64,000 nucleotides of DNA, from the NCBI GenBank assembly GCA_947499565.1, contig CANMOV010000001.1:620001-684000 (forward strand), given 5' to 3'. Position 1 is the stretch's first letter. Every line of letters begins with the position of its first letter. The position numbers were made by a program, and so were the translations under genes. The notes beneath the pieces are model-generated. The model did no database searches. It saw only the letters and a program-made list of their open reading frames with translations, and had not been told where the DNA came from. Positions 36,790-46,195 of the stretch are shown piece after piece. This DNA is from an uncultured Croceitalea sp. Its GTDB lineage: Bacteria; Bacteroidota; Bacteroidia; Flavobacteriales; Flavobacteriaceae.

Positions 36790-37623
36790 TTCTTTACTTT
36801 CCTTTATTTCTGATATTAAATCCAATTCAAAAAGTTGCTTTTGAATTTTAGAAAGTGTCGCAATATCTAATTGTGATTGCCCCCAATGGGTTTTGGACAA
36901 CCAAACTTTTATATCTTCTAGTTTTTGACCATATCTATTTGCCAAAGTTCTATCAATACTTGGAATCATCTTAAATTCTTCCGTGTATGTATTGATAACT
37001 TCAAGAATATGGTTCAGTAAACCGCTATTTTCTGAAACAAATGTATTGGTTACAGCTATTACAAAACATGGCCATAGGGTAGGGCAGTCTCCTAATCTTC
37101 TAAAGACCCCACTATCTACTATTGGTTTTGTGGTAAAGTGTTCCCACAAGAAATAATCAGCTTCTCCATTTGTTAAGCCTTTAACGGCACCATCTAGATT
37201 ATTTATAATTTCAAACTTTAAGTCTTTCGTATTCCAATCTTGTTGTTTGGCATTTACATATGCCATTAAATGACTTCCGCTGCCTTTTCTACTTATAGCG
37301 GCCTTTTTACCTTCTAAATCAGAAACTGATTGGTATTTACTGTCCGCAGCTACATGTATTCCCCATAGCAATGGAGAGGCTATATAACTTTGTGCAATCC
37401 TTGTAGCATTACCATCGGTAATACTTTTTACAATCCCTTCTGTTAAGATAATGGCAAGGTCTGTTTCTTCATCAGCAAGCATTTGTGCCATTCTACCCGT
37501 TCCTTCATGAATATCTGTCCATTCTAAGGCGATTCCACGTTCTTCAAAAGCGCCTTCCTCAATTGCCAAATGCCATGGTAGGTTAAAATGCTCAGGCACT
37601 CCTATAATTCTAACCTTTTTCAT
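36778..37623 (-). CDS. Cytoplasmic substrate-binding-fold protein (NMT1/THI5-like)
   Basis: A 281-aa protein of the ABC substrate-binding fold (SsuA/THI5-like): VRIIGVPEHFNLPWHLAIEE at the start, DLAIILTEGIVKSI, and DLEGKKAAISRKGSGSHLMA. It has no signal peptide or lipobox and no transporter genes nearby, so it is likely a soluble cytoplasmic protein, as with THI5-type or MqnA-type enzymes. It is the last gene of a minus-strand set with a nucleoside phosphorylase and a DUF1835 protein. The function is unknown. Confidence 0.78.
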   Translation of the reverse strand: MKKVRIIGVPEHFNLPWHLAIEEGAFEERGIALEWTDIHEGTGRMAQMLADEETDLAIILTEGIVKSITDGNATRIAQSYIASPLLWGIHVAADSKYQSVSDLEGKKAAISRKGSGSHLMAYVNAKQQDWNTKDLKFEIINNLDGAVKGLTNGEADYFLWEHFTTKPIVDSGVFRRLGDCPTLWPCFVIAVTNTFVSENSGLLNHILEVINTYTEEFKMIPSIDRTLANRYGQKLEDIKVWLSKTHWGQSQLDIATLSKIQKQLFELDLISEIKESKELLT

Positions 37624-37648
37624 TAAAGATATATTGATTCAAAATTCA

Positions 37649-38512
37649 TTAAATTTTTTCTAAGCAGTATTTAATTAGTTCATCTACTGTTTGTGATGGT
37701 TTGCTAGAGAATTCTCCTGTTGCTCTATTGGCAAGTATTGCATTCATGGATACAGCTCGATGTCCCAAAAGTTTGGAAAGCCCATATATACCGGCAGTTT
37801 CCATTTCTAAATTGGTTATTTGTTTATCCTTATACCTAAACGAAGTAAGCTTCTGATGAAAGTCTACTAGTTTAGGGTCTAAGCGAATACTTCTGCCTTG
37901 GGGACCATAGAATCCAGCATTGGTAACCGTAGTTCCAAATCGTATACGATTTGAATTTAGGGAGCTTGCCAGTTCTGTATCACAATCAAATACATATGGG
38001 CTAATATGATGTGTTTGCCAGGCCAAGTGTGCCGACAATTTATTGGCATAATCTTGATCTTGCAGCTTAATGCTATCATAAAAATGCATTAACCCATCAA
38101 GACCTATGGAGGTCTCGCTCAGCAAGAAAGAATCAACTGAAACTTCTGTTTGTATTGCTCCGGATGTACCGATGCGTATAAAATCTAGGGTCGTTTTAGC
38201 TGTCTTTTCTCTTCTGGTTTTAAAGTCAACATTTACCAGCGCATCTAACTCATTAAAAACAATGTCTATATTGTCGGTCCCAATTCCAGTGGAGATAACG
38301 GAAATACGTTTTCCATTTAAAACACCTGTATGGGTATGAAATTCGCGCTTTCCTTTCTTTAACTCAATACTATCAAAATACTTTGAAACATCACCTACGC
38401 GGTCTGGATCCCCAACGGTAATTATGGTGTTTGCAATATCTTCCGGAAGTAAGTTTAAGTGATATATACTGCCATCTGAATTAAGAATCAGCTCAGAAGC
38501 TGCTAACGGCAT
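37649..38512 (-). CDS. Nucleoside phosphorylase (uridine phosphorylase type)
   Basis: A 287-aa phosphorylase of the NP-I family, which splits nucleosides with phosphate into base and ribose-1-phosphate. Signatures are ITVGDPDRVGDVSKYFD, STGIGTDNIDIVFNEL, FIRIGTSGAIQ and the substrate-binding end LEMETAGIYGLSKLLGHRAV. The family segment spacing matches uridine phosphorylases, but the base is not certain. It starts one base after the stop of the DUF1835 gene, so the two are co-translated. Confidence 0.9.
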   Translation of the reverse strand: MPLAASELILNSDGSIYHLNLLPEDIANTIITVGDPDRVGDVSKYFDSIELKKGKREFHTHTGVLNGKRISVISTGIGTDNIDIVFNELDALVNVDFKTRREKTAKTTLDFIRIGTSGAIQTEVSVDSFLLSETSIGLDGLMHFYDSIKLQDQDYANKLSAHLAWQTHHISPYVFDCDTELASSLNSNRIRFGTTVTNAGFYGPQGRSIRLDPKLVDFHQKLTSFRYKDKQITNLEMETAGIYGLSKLLGHRAVSMNAILANRATGEFSSKPSQTVDELIKYCLEKI

Positions 38513-38513
38513 G

Positions 38514-39446
38514 CTATAATTTTAAAATTCTATTGGATGCTGTATTGTATAGGAAATTATACTTTAAAGCACCGCCTAAATACGCTTCACTATCTCGTAT
38601 CTGTGCATAAAAATTGCTTTTCCCTTGGATAACTTCTTTGCCTTGCTTATTTAGTCTAACAGGACTAAAAGAAGAGAATAGTGGTTTCATGGTACTAAGC
38701 ATTCTTTCGTATTGCGAATCACCGAATCCATACATTCCTTGATTGGACAAAATTTTACCAAGAAATTCTCTTTTAGTTTTAGGCTTTTCATTTACCGCAA
38801 GGTTTAATATGCGGTTTTCAACACCATTTAAACCATTCTTGATAGCAGGGAATCGCTGTAAATGCGCTTTTACCGCATCAGCTAGATAATCGAATTTGTA
38901 GTTTTTATAATCTGTCAGGTTTTCTAAACGAATAGGGTTGTCGCTGCAATACAATTGCCAAACATAATCAGCATATTCTATATCATCTTGCGATAGCACC
39001 GTGCGGTTCTCATAAAGCGCTATAAGTTTTTCATCGCTTAGCTCATTAAGTGCATATAATTTATCTGATTCATCCTCTTTTCCGCTGCATACCAGTGAAA
39101 TCTCCGCATGTCTGCGATGTGTTTTTAACCAACTTAATACAGCAAGCATATTTACTTGGCAGAACAAATCATATTCAAACCAAAGTACTATTTGGTCTTG
39201 CTGCTTATGATTACATAATGATCTGTATTCTTTAAGGGTCTTTTCTACAAACCAGGATTTAGAAACCTTGTAGTTTTTATTTAAAAATTCGAAACGGGTT
39301 TTCCAAAAGGACTCACTACCTACCGTACTTAGAGTTTTACCTTCACATAACATCTCTCGCCATGTGATAATATCTCCTTTTAGGGGTAACGTTTGTAACT
39401 TTTCAGTGAAACTGTCTCCATTTGTAATGTGCAACAGGGATTTCAT
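38514..39446 (-). CDS. DUF1835 domain protein
   Basis: A 310-aa protein beginning MKSLLHITNGDSF, the typical DUF1835 opening, with ITWREMLCEG and QIVLWFEYDLFCQ. The family is thought to be a nucleotide-binding or Rossmann-like fold, with no proven activity. It has no signal peptide or membrane segment. It is the first gene of a three-gene minus-strand set with a nucleoside phosphorylase and a substrate-binding-fold protein, which hints at nucleoside or cofactor salvage. Confidence 0.85.
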   Translation of the reverse strand: MKSLLHITNGDSFTEKLQTLPLKGDIITWREMLCEGKTLSTVGSESFWKTRFEFLNKNYKVSKSWFVEKTLKEYRSLCNHKQQDQIVLWFEYDLFCQVNMLAVLSWLKTHRRHAEISLVCSGKEDESDKLYALNELSDEKLIALYENRTVLSQDDIEYADYVWQLYCSDNPIRLENLTDYKNYKFDYLADAVKAHLQRFPAIKNGLNGVENRILNLAVNEKPKTKREFLGKILSNQGMYGFGDSQYERMLSTMKPLFSSFSPVRLNKQGKEVIQGKSNFYAQIRDSEAYLGGALKYNFLYNTASNRILKL

Positions 39447-39593
39447 CTTGAGTGTAGTTTACGTTGGTTAGGAAAGATAAATGTAACATTTAAACCAAAA
39501 AGAGAAAAATTATATTGCAAAAAGATCGTCGTTTAGCTGATAAATTTAACACTTTATCGATAAAATAATTTTATAACGCAACCAGAATAACTT

Positions 39594-39923
39594 TCAACCG
39601 CCAACTCGCTTAACCTTAAAACCTTTTTGTTTGAGAAATTCCATGATTTTATCTCGATAATCCCCTTGAATAATAATTGTTTCATTCTTAAAGCTTCCTC
39701 CAACACTTAAAAATGATTTTAAATCTTTAGCGAGTTTTTTAAAATCAGCGGCAGACCCGTTATAACCTTCTAAAATGGTGATAGGTTTCCCTTTGCGCTT
39801 TTCATATTTGCAGATAATGGGCGCATCTTGAAGCCAATAGTCGGTTTTTTCTAGTTTAGGAGTATCCGCTTCTTCTGGAATGTGGTCCGGGAATAAGTTT
39901 TTGAGTTGGTCGCTTATATCCAT
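39594..39923 (-). CDS. SUI1/eIF1-like translation factor (YciH family)
   Basis: A 109-aa protein with the SUI1 domain at about 40-109: KRKGKPITILEGYNGSAADF, DLKSFLSVGGSF, and the end IIIQGDYRDKIMEFLKQKGF. Bacterial members (YciH) resemble eukaryotic eIF1 and can affect start-site selection. It follows the 2OG oxygenase gene by three bases, so the two are very likely co-translated. Function in this phylum is unproven. Confidence 0.9.
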   Translation of the reverse strand: MDISDQLKNLFPDHIPEEADTPKLEKTDYWLQDAPIICKYEKRKGKPITILEGYNGSAADFKKLAKDLKSFLSVGGSFKNETIIIQGDYRDKIMEFLKQKGFKVKRVGG

Positions 39924-39926
39924 GCA

Positions 39927-40877
39927 CTATTTTTTTACTAAACCAAGTTCGATTAGACGCTCATTTAAATAGTCGCCTGCGGTCGTATCCTCAAATTGTT
40001 TTGGATTTGTTGCATCAATACAATTATCTAGACAGTTCAATGGCATTTCACTCACTGGGTGCATAAAAAATGGTATTGAATATCTTGAAGTTCCCCATAA
40101 TTCACGAGGAGGGTTCACTACTTGATGTATGGTGGATTTTAATTTGTTATTTGTTAAACGAGAAAGCATGTCACCCACATTAATCATCAATTGATCTGGT
40201 CTTGCAATTGCATCTACCCATTCGCCTTTATGATTCTTTACCTGTAAACCTTTACCATGAGCTCCCATTAAAAGTGTAATGAGGTTAATATCACCATGCG
40301 CCGCTGCTCGCACTGCATTTTTTGGTTCTGAGGTAATAGGAGGGTAGTGAATTGGTCTTAGAATGGAGTTTCCATTTTTTATCCACTCATCAAAATACGT
40401 TTCTTCTAGATTTAAATGCAAGGCTAGCGCTCGCAATACATACTTTGCGGTTTTTTCGAGCATTTTATAGGTTTCTTTGCCTACAATATTGAATTCCGGA
40501 AGCTCCCTTACTATTACATTAGCAGGGTATTCTGCTTCAAGCTTTGGGTTATTTTCAACGTATTGGCCAAAATGCCAAAACTCTTTTAAATCCCCTTCTT
40601 TCTTTCCTTTTGCATGTTCTTTTCCAAAGGAAGTGTATCCTCGCTGTCCGCCAATCCCCTCAATTTCATAAGAATCCTTTACATCTTGTGACTGGCCAAA
40701 GAATTGTTTTATTTCACTATAAAGGTTTTTTACTAAATCTTCGGAAAGAAAATGCCCGCTTAGCGCAACAAAACCAATATCCTCAAAAGCACCACCAATA
40801 CTCTTGGTGAATTGCTCTTTTCTTTTAGGGTCATCAGATAAAAAATCTTCAAGATTTACACTAGGTATTGCGCTCAT
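39927..40877 (-). CDS. 2-oxoglutarate/Fe(II) oxygenase, isopenicillin N synthase-like
   Basis: A 316-aa oxygenase of the isopenicillin N synthase/flavonol synthase type. The Fe ligands are His and Asp in AAAHGDINLITLLMG and the distal His in STIHQVVNP, and the 2-oxoglutarate clamp is in SRYSIPFF. An N-terminal segment FEDIGFVALSGHFL is typical. It probably hydroxylates a small molecule. The substrate is unknown. It is cytoplasmic and is followed by the SUI1-like gene with a 3-base gap. Confidence 0.9.
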   Translation of the reverse strand: MSAIPSVNLEDFLSDDPKRKEQFTKSIGGAFEDIGFVALSGHFLSEDLVKNLYSEIKQFFGQSQDVKDSYEIEGIGGQRGYTSFGKEHAKGKKEGDLKEFWHFGQYVENNPKLEAEYPANVIVRELPEFNIVGKETYKMLEKTAKYVLRALALHLNLEETYFDEWIKNGNSILRPIHYPPITSEPKNAVRAAAHGDINLITLLMGAHGKGLQVKNHKGEWVDAIARPDQLMINVGDMLSRLTNNKLKSTIHQVVNPPRELWGTSRYSIPFFMHPVSEMPLNCLDNCIDATNPKQFEDTTAGDYLNERLIELGLVKK

Positions 40878-40899
40878 GATACAATGTATTTATTCATAT

Positions 40900-40907
40900 C
40901 AAATTTA
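40900..40907 (-). promoter_or_regulatory. Promoter -7 box for the 2OG oxygenase operon
   Basis: On the minus strand TAAATTTG, matching TAnnTTTG, 22 bases before the ATG at 40877. Confidence 0.45.
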
Positions 40908-40988
40908 ATAAAATCTGGCGCAACCTTTTTAAAAAATTAGAAGGCATCTGACCTTTTTATTACTTTTAACGCGCTTATAAATTTTAAT

Positions 40989-42965
40989 ATGCGATACCAT
41001 ATTGGAGATTTTGATAATGAAATCTTAGTGCAGCTCTACGAGCGCATGCTTAAACCCAGAATGATAGAAGAGAAAATGCTGATTCTGCTTCGTCAAGGTA
41101 AAATTTCTAAATGGTTCAGTGGTATTGGACAAGAGGCCATTTCTGTAGGGGTTACGTCTGCTTTAAAAGATGAAGAGTACATCTTGCCTATGCATCGTAA
41201 TCTTGGTGTTTTTACTACACGAAATGTTCCTTTAAATCGGTTATTTTCCCAATGGCAGGGTAAAGCTAGTGGTTTTACCAAAGGACGCGACCGTAGTTTT
41301 CACTTTGGTACTCAAGCGCATAAAATTGTAGGTATGATCTCGCATTTGGGCCCTCAATTGGGAGTAGCAGACGGTATTGCTCTTGCGGATTCCTTGCGAC
41401 GTAAGAAACGAGTTACTGCTGTTTTTACAGGAGAAGGAGCGACAAGTGAAGGTGATTTTCATGAAGCCTTAAATGTAGCTTCTGTTTGGAATTTGCCGGT
41501 ACTCTTTTGCATTGAAAATAATGGTTATGGGCTCTCTACACCCACCAAAGAACAATACAATTGTGAGCATTTAGCAGATAGAGCAAAAGGATATGGTATG
41601 GAATGCCGGATTATTGATGGAAACAATATCTTGGAAGTGTATGCTAAGGTTAGTGAGTTGTGCAAAGCTATTCGGAAAAGACCACGCCCTATCTTTTTGG
41701 AATTCAAAACATTTCGAATGCGAGGGCATGAAGAAGCTAGTGGTACTAAATACGTTCCCGAAAAGCTAATGTCTAAATGGGCAAAAAAAGACCCTATTTC
41801 GAACTTTGAAGCATTCTTGTTGGAGAAAAACATCATCTCCGAAGAATATATTGAGAAAAAAAAGGTAGAAATAACTGATGAAATTAATTCAAATCTTGAC
41901 CTAGCCTTTAAAGAAGAAGCAATAACATCAAATATAAGTAATGAAATAGATGATGTATATCAAAACTTTGTGTATAAGGAAGTTAAACCCAACGAAAAAG
42001 TAACTAATATTCGATTTGTAGATGCCGTTTCTGATGGATTACGGCAATCTATGGAAAGACATAATGAACTCATTATAATGGGTCAGGATGTTGCAGAATA
42101 TGGCGGTGTTTTTAAAATCACTGAGGGCTTTACCAAGGAATTTGGACGTAGTAGGGTTAGAAACACACCTATTTGTGAGTCTGCAATTGTTTCCGCAGCC
42201 ATGGGATTGGCTATAAACGGCATGAAAGCGGTTGTAGAAATGCAATTTGCGGATTTTGTTACTTCTGGCTTTAATCCAGTAGTAAATTACTTGGCAAAGG
42301 TGCATTATCGCTGGGGGCAAAATGCGGATGTTGTTATTCGCATGCCTTGTGGTGGTGGAGTAGGAGCTGGTCCGTTTCATTCACAGACCAACGAAGCTTG
42401 GTTTACCAAAACCCCCGGTTTAAAAGTTGTATACCCTGCTTTTCCCGTAGATGCAAAGGGCTTGTTAACCACAGCAATTAATGACCCGAATCCCGTTCTT
42501 TTCTTTGAGCATAAAGGGTTATACAGAAGCATCTATGGAGATGTGCCAGAAGATTATTACACCCTTCCTCTCGGCAAGGCTAGTACTCTAAAAAGTGGTG
42601 GTACAGTTAGTATAGTGACCTATGGCGCTGGAGTGCATTGGGCTCTAGAAACGCTAGAAAAACATCCAGAAATTGACGCCGAACTAATTGATCTCCGAAC
42701 TTTACAACCCCTTGATACAGAAGCAATATACCAATCGGTAAAGAAAACAGGAAAGCTTCTTATTTTGCAGGAAGACTCTTTGTTTGGAGGAATAGCGAGT
42801 GACATTTCTGCCTTAGTTATGGAAAATTGTTTCGAATCTTTGGATGCCCCGGTTAAAAGGGTGGGGAGTCTAGAAACCCCTATTCCTTTTGCTTCAAACT
42901 TAGAAGCTAATTACCTGCCAAAACAACGTTTTGAAAGTGATTTACTAGAATTAGTAGCATATTAA
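40989..42965 (+). CDS. Branched-chain 2-oxoacid dehydrogenase E1, alpha-beta fusion
   Basis: A 658-aa fusion of the E1 alpha and beta subunits. Alpha (1-300) has the thiamine-diphosphate motif GEGATSEGDFHEALN...ENN and RFRMRGHEEAS-like sequence. Beta (about 330-658) has GQDVAEYGGVFKITEGF, MQFADFVTSGFNP and RMPCGGGVGAGPFHSQ. The pair decarboxylates branched-chain 2-oxoacids and acylates the lipoyl domain of E2. No E2 or E3 gene is adjacent. Supplying branched acyl-CoA starters for fatty acids is the likely role in this group. A clear terminator follows. Confidence 0.93.
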   Translation: MRYHIGDFDNEILVQLYERMLKPRMIEEKMLILLRQGKISKWFSGIGQEAISVGVTSALKDEEYILPMHRNLGVFTTRNVPLNRLFSQWQGKASGFTKGRDRSFHFGTQAHKIVGMISHLGPQLGVADGIALADSLRRKKRVTAVFTGEGATSEGDFHEALNVASVWNLPVLFCIENNGYGLSTPTKEQYNCEHLADRAKGYGMECRIIDGNNILEVYAKVSELCKAIRKRPRPIFLEFKTFRMRGHEEASGTKYVPEKLMSKWAKKDPISNFEAFLLEKNIISEEYIEKKKVEITDEINSNLDLAFKEEAITSNISNEIDDVYQNFVYKEVKPNEKVTNIRFVDAVSDGLRQSMERHNELIIMGQDVAEYGGVFKITEGFTKEFGRSRVRNTPICESAIVSAAMGLAINGMKAVVEMQFADFVTSGFNPVVNYLAKVHYRWGQNADVVIRMPCGGGVGAGPFHSQTNEAWFTKTPGLKVVYPAFPVDAKGLLTTAINDPNPVLFFEHKGLYRSIYGDVPEDYYTLPLGKASTLKSGGTVSIVTYGAGVHWALETLEKHPEIDAELIDLRTLQPLDTEAIYQSVKKTGKLLILQEDSLFGGIASDISALVMENCFESLDAPVKRVGSLETPIPFASNLEANYLPKQRFESDLLELVAY

Positions 42966-42978
42966 GTCAGGGCTATAT

Positions 42979-43010
42979 GAGCTAATTCCGTGCGAATTAG
43001 CTCGCGTTTT
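42979..43010 (+). terminator. Intrinsic terminator after the E1 gene
   Basis: GAGCTAATTC, loop CGTGC, GAATTAGCTC form a perfect 10-bp stem followed by GCGTTTTATC. Confidence 0.85.
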
Positions 43011-43093
43011 ATCTATTTTAACAAAACTTAACATAAGTCCGTAATCGATTTTTTTGCATATCCGTATATACCTTAAATACTAAATAAATAACT

Positions 43094-43576
43094 ATGCAAA
43101 AAACTAAAATTATATGCATGCTTGCTTTGGTCAGCATCATATACTCATGTTCCGTCTCCAAATCTGCGAGACAACAGCGAAATCTTTTAAGTGGCTCATG
43201 GATTCTGAATGACGTCTCTTATGAAAACAATCAAGGTTCTTTTAAATCGGTAATTTTTGGTGATGCCCAAGATATATGCTTCGAGGGCAGCGATTGGTTC
43301 TTTAGAGATAATAATAGCACAGGCCGTTATACTATAAAACAAGGGTCATTATGCCAAGGTGGGGATCGTTTTATCCGCTGGTCGGTAGTAGAGCCGGCAG
43401 ATAGGTTAAGTCAACTACAATTTAAGTTTATCGATGATAAACGCAAAGATGTTTCCGGTGGGAGAGGTTATCGTCTAGATATTGCCAATCTTAATGAACA
43501 AACAATGACTTTAAAGTCTAATGTTTCGGTAGACGGACAAGCAGTAACAATAGTTTATGAATTCACAAGAAAATAG
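43094..43576 (+). CDS. Lipocalin-like lipoprotein
   Basis: A 160-aa lipoprotein (IYSCSVSKSAR lipobox near residue 19). The body has LLSGSWILNDVSYEN, GDRFIRWSVV and TMTLKSNVSVDGQAVTIVYEF, the pattern of small lipocalin-like proteins of Bacteroidota. Ligand and role are unknown. It lies 4 bases ahead of the OmpA-family gene, so the two are transcribed together, probably in envelope maintenance. Confidence 0.8.
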   Translation: MQKTKIICMLALVSIIYSCSVSKSARQQRNLLSGSWILNDVSYENNQGSFKSVIFGDAQDICFEGSDWFFRDNNSTGRYTIKQGSLCQGGDRFIRWSVVEPADRLSQLQFKFIDDKRKDVSGGRGYRLDIANLNEQTMTLKSNVSVDGQAVTIVYEFTRK

Positions 43577-43580
43577 AAAA

Positions 43581-44276
43581 ATGATGAAAACTAATCTTAA
43601 AAAGAGTGCAGCTTTAGTAATGGTATTCGGTCTTTTATTAAGCTGTAATGCTGTAAAGAATGCAAACAATAAACAAAAAGGAGCCGTAATTGGCGCGAGT
43701 GGTGGAGCTGTAATTGGCGGTGTTATCGGAAATAATGTTGGTAAAGGTAACACGGCTCTGGGAGCAATTATTGGTGCTGTTGTTGGTGGTGCTGCTGGCG
43801 GGTATATTGGAAATAGAATGGATAAGCAAGCGGAACGCATTGAAGAAGAAATCCCAGGTGCCGAAGTAACACGAGTAGGAGAGGGAATTAATGTAACTTT
43901 TAACGAAGATGCTGGTGTTTATTTTGACACCAATAGATCAGATGTGAAAGGAACTTCAGCTTCTACTTTAGATAAGCTTGCAGGTATTTTAAATGAGTAT
44001 CCAAATTCTAATATACTTGTTGAAGGCCACACGGATAGTGCTGGTAGCGAAGATTACAATTGGAATCTTTCTCAACAAAGAGCAGAATCTGTAACCAAAT
44101 ATTTGGTAAATAATGGAATTGCTTCCAACAGACTTTCTACAAAATGGTATGGCGAAACTCAGCCAAAAGAAAGTAATGAAACAGCGGAAGGCAAGGCGAA
44201 GAATCGTCGTGTAGAATTAGCTATTATTGCTAGTGATGCCTTAAAACAAGAGGCAATGCAAAAAACAAAAGGATAA
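43581..44276 (+). CDS. OmpA-family lipoprotein with glycine zipper
   Basis: A 231-aa lipoprotein. After the lipobox (LLLSCNAVKN), a glycine-zipper segment (GAVIGASGGAVIGGVIGNNV and AIIGAVVGGAAGGYIG, about 35-80) may span or insert into the membrane. The C-terminal OmpA-like peptidoglycan-binding domain (about 110-225) has VYFDTNRSDVK, LVEGHTDSAGSEDYN and NRRVELAI. The ATG at 43581 is used, since an earlier in-frame start would overlap the previous gene. A good terminator follows. Confidence 0.92.
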   Translation: MMKTNLKKSAALVMVFGLLLSCNAVKNANNKQKGAVIGASGGAVIGGVIGNNVGKGNTALGAIIGAVVGGAAGGYIGNRMDKQAERIEEEIPGAEVTRVGEGINVTFNEDAGVYFDTNRSDVKGTSASTLDKLAGILNEYPNSNILVEGHTDSAGSEDYNWNLSQQRAESVTKYLVNNGIASNRLSTKWYGETQPKESNETAEGKAKNRRVELAIIASDALKQEAMQKTKG

Positions 44277-44299
44277 ATTCCTTTTACACCCCACATAAG

Positions 44300-44335
44300 A
44301 ATCCCGGCTGTTTCAGTCGGGATTTTTGTTTTTAT
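44300..44335 (+). terminator. Intrinsic terminator
   Basis: AATCCCGGCTG, TTT, CAGTCGGGATT (one G-T pair) make an 11-bp stem followed by a T-rich tract. It separates the OmpA gene from the biosynthetic operon. Confidence 0.9.
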
Positions 44336-44351
44336 AAGGTATCTTCAAATC

Positions 44352-45479
44352 GTGAAATTGTACGATGTAATAATTATTGGTGGAGGCTTAGCGGGATTAA
44401 CAGCGGCTATAGATTTAAAAAAGTGCGATTGCAGTGTTTTGGTAATAGAAAAGAACACCTATCCTAATCACAAGGTGTGTGGAGAATACGTTTCCAATGA
44501 AGTAAAACCATACTTAGAATACCTAGGTGTTAATTTAAATTCTGCGGACATTATTGCAATAGACACGCTTCAAATGAGCACCACATCTGGGAAGCGTATA
44601 GAAACAGGACTTCCCTTAGGTGGATTTGGAATAAGCCGTTATGTATTTGATAACCTATTGTACAAGAATGCATTGGCCTTAGGTGTTGAATTTGTATTTG
44701 ATTCCGCTGTTAATACTTCATTTAATGAAGACATTTTTGAGATCACACTTGCTTCTAAAGAGATCTATACTAGCAAAATAGCGATTGGGGCATTTGGCAA
44801 ACGTTCTAGTCTAGATAAAAAACTACATCGAGAGTTTATTCAGCAGAAATCCCCGTGGCTAGGTGTAAAATGTCATTATGAGTTTCCTGATTTCCCTACA
44901 AATGTAGTGGCGTTACATAATTTTTCTGGAGGTTATGGGGGCTTGTCTAAAACAGAGGACGGCAGCGTTAATTTTTGCTACCTAACAAGCTTTAAAAGTT
45001 TTAAAGAATTTAATTCCATTGAAGCATTTAATAAAAAAGTAGTTGCAAAGAATCCATTTCTAGGTGATTTCCTTAGAAGCGCTACTCCAAAATTTAAAAA
45101 CCCTCTTAGCATAGCTCAGATTTCTTTTGAAAGAAAGAAGGCCGTGGAAAATCACCTATTAATGTGCGGAGATAGTGCAGGCCTAATACATCCGCTTTGC
45201 GGTAATGGTATGGCAATGGCCATACATAGTGCAAAAATTGCATCGACTTGCATAACTGATTATCTAAGAAGCCCAAATCCCGATAGGAAAAAATTGGAAC
45301 AGTCCTATGCTTTTAGATGGAGGAAAGAATTTGCTGGCAGATTAAGAATGGGAAGAGCTATTCAAAAGATGCTTATGAATGAAACAGCCTCTAATCTGGC
45401 AATAGCAACCATAGCACAATCTGAAAAAATACTGCAATCGATGATTAAACGCACCCATGGAAACCCTATATTAGTCTAA
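44352..45479 (+). CDS. FAD-dependent oxidoreductase of the polyketide operon
   Basis: A 375-aa flavoprotein of the geranylgeranyl reductase/p-hydroxybenzoate hydroxylase fold. The FAD motif is IIIGGGLAGLTAA near the start, and the second site is MCGDSAGLIHPLCGNGMAMA at about 275-294. It could hydroxylate or oxidise a phenolic ring, as SrsC does in Streptomyces griseus phenolic-lipid synthesis, or reduce a chain. The start is GTG. Its TAA overlaps the methyltransferase ATG (TAATG). It is the first gene of the eight-gene operon. Confidence 0.88.
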   Translation: MKLYDVIIIGGGLAGLTAAIDLKKCDCSVLVIEKNTYPNHKVCGEYVSNEVKPYLEYLGVNLNSADIIAIDTLQMSTTSGKRIETGLPLGGFGISRYVFDNLLYKNALALGVEFVFDSAVNTSFNEDIFEITLASKEIYTSKIAIGAFGKRSSLDKKLHREFIQQKSPWLGVKCHYEFPDFPTNVVALHNFSGGYGGLSKTEDGSVNFCYLTSFKSFKEFNSIEAFNKKVVAKNPFLGDFLRSATPKFKNPLSIAQISFERKKAVENHLLMCGDSAGLIHPLCGNGMAMAIHSAKIASTCITDYLRSPNPDRKKLEQSYAFRWRKEFAGRLRMGRAIQKMLMNETASNLAIATIAQSEKILQSMIKRTHGNPILV

Positions 45480-46192
45480 TGCAGTTGGCAATTAGAAATA
45501 CGGAAATGGAGTTGATGGATAATCCTAATTTGGGCGTCCATGAGCTCAAAAAAGTATTTAAAGACATTAATCGTGTAAATGCTTTGCTAGGCGGGAATGC
45601 AATTAGTATCCAATCTTTATGGAAATTGATTCAGAACCGTCCTAAAAAATCGTATACGATTTTAGATATGGGGTGTGGAGATGGTTATATGCTTCGTAAA
45701 GCCGCGTTATTCTTAAAAAAACGGCATGTTGTTGTGCAATTAATTGGAATGGATTTACGGGAAGATATTCTTTCTATTGCTAGAGAGGCATCCAAAGATT
45801 TTCCAGAAATCAGCTATATTAAACAAGATGTCCTAGCTTTAAATCCAGACAAATTTCAATGTGACATTCTACTTTGCACGCTTACAATGCATCATTTTAA
45901 TAACAAAGAGATTGCAGTCTTTTTAGATAAGTTTATTTCGATTTCTAAGCTAGGAGTGGTGATAAATGACTTACAAAGAAGCAAATTCGCTTGCTATCTT
46001 TTTAAGATGTTTCGACTGTTTTTTCTTAAAACCACTATTGCAAAAAAAGATGGCTTAACCTCCATACAAAGTGGGTTTTTAAAATCCGAATTAGAACTGT
46101 TTGCCAAAAATATACCGAATGTTATCCATACAATTGATTGGAAATGGGCATTTCGCTATGTATGGGTAATGCAAACCAATCGACTTACATAA
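45479..46192 (+). CDS. SAM-dependent methyltransferase of the polyketide operon
   Basis: A 237-aa class I methyltransferase. Motif I is ILDMGCGDGYML at about 60-71, followed by VQLIGMDLREDILSIARE and DILLCTLTMHHF. In the operon context it would methylate the polyketide product, like SrsB with alkylresorcinols. It is coupled on both sides: a one-base overlap with the flavoprotein and a 3-base gap to the polyketide synthase. Confidence 0.88.
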   Translation: MQLAIRNTEMELMDNPNLGVHELKKVFKDINRVNALLGGNAISIQSLWKLIQNRPKKSYTILDMGCGDGYMLRKAALFLKKRHVVVQLIGMDLREDILSIAREASKDFPEISYIKQDVLALNPDKFQCDILLCTLTMHHFNNKEIAVFLDKFISISKLGVVINDLQRSKFACYLFKMFRLFFLKTTIAKKDGLTSIQSGFLKSELELFAKNIPNVIHTIDWKWAFRYVWVMQTNRLT

Positions 46193-46195
46193 TCT

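Noticed and set aside
36778..37623. An ABC importer component
   Set aside because: It has no signal peptide or lipobox, and no permease or ATPase gene is adjacent.
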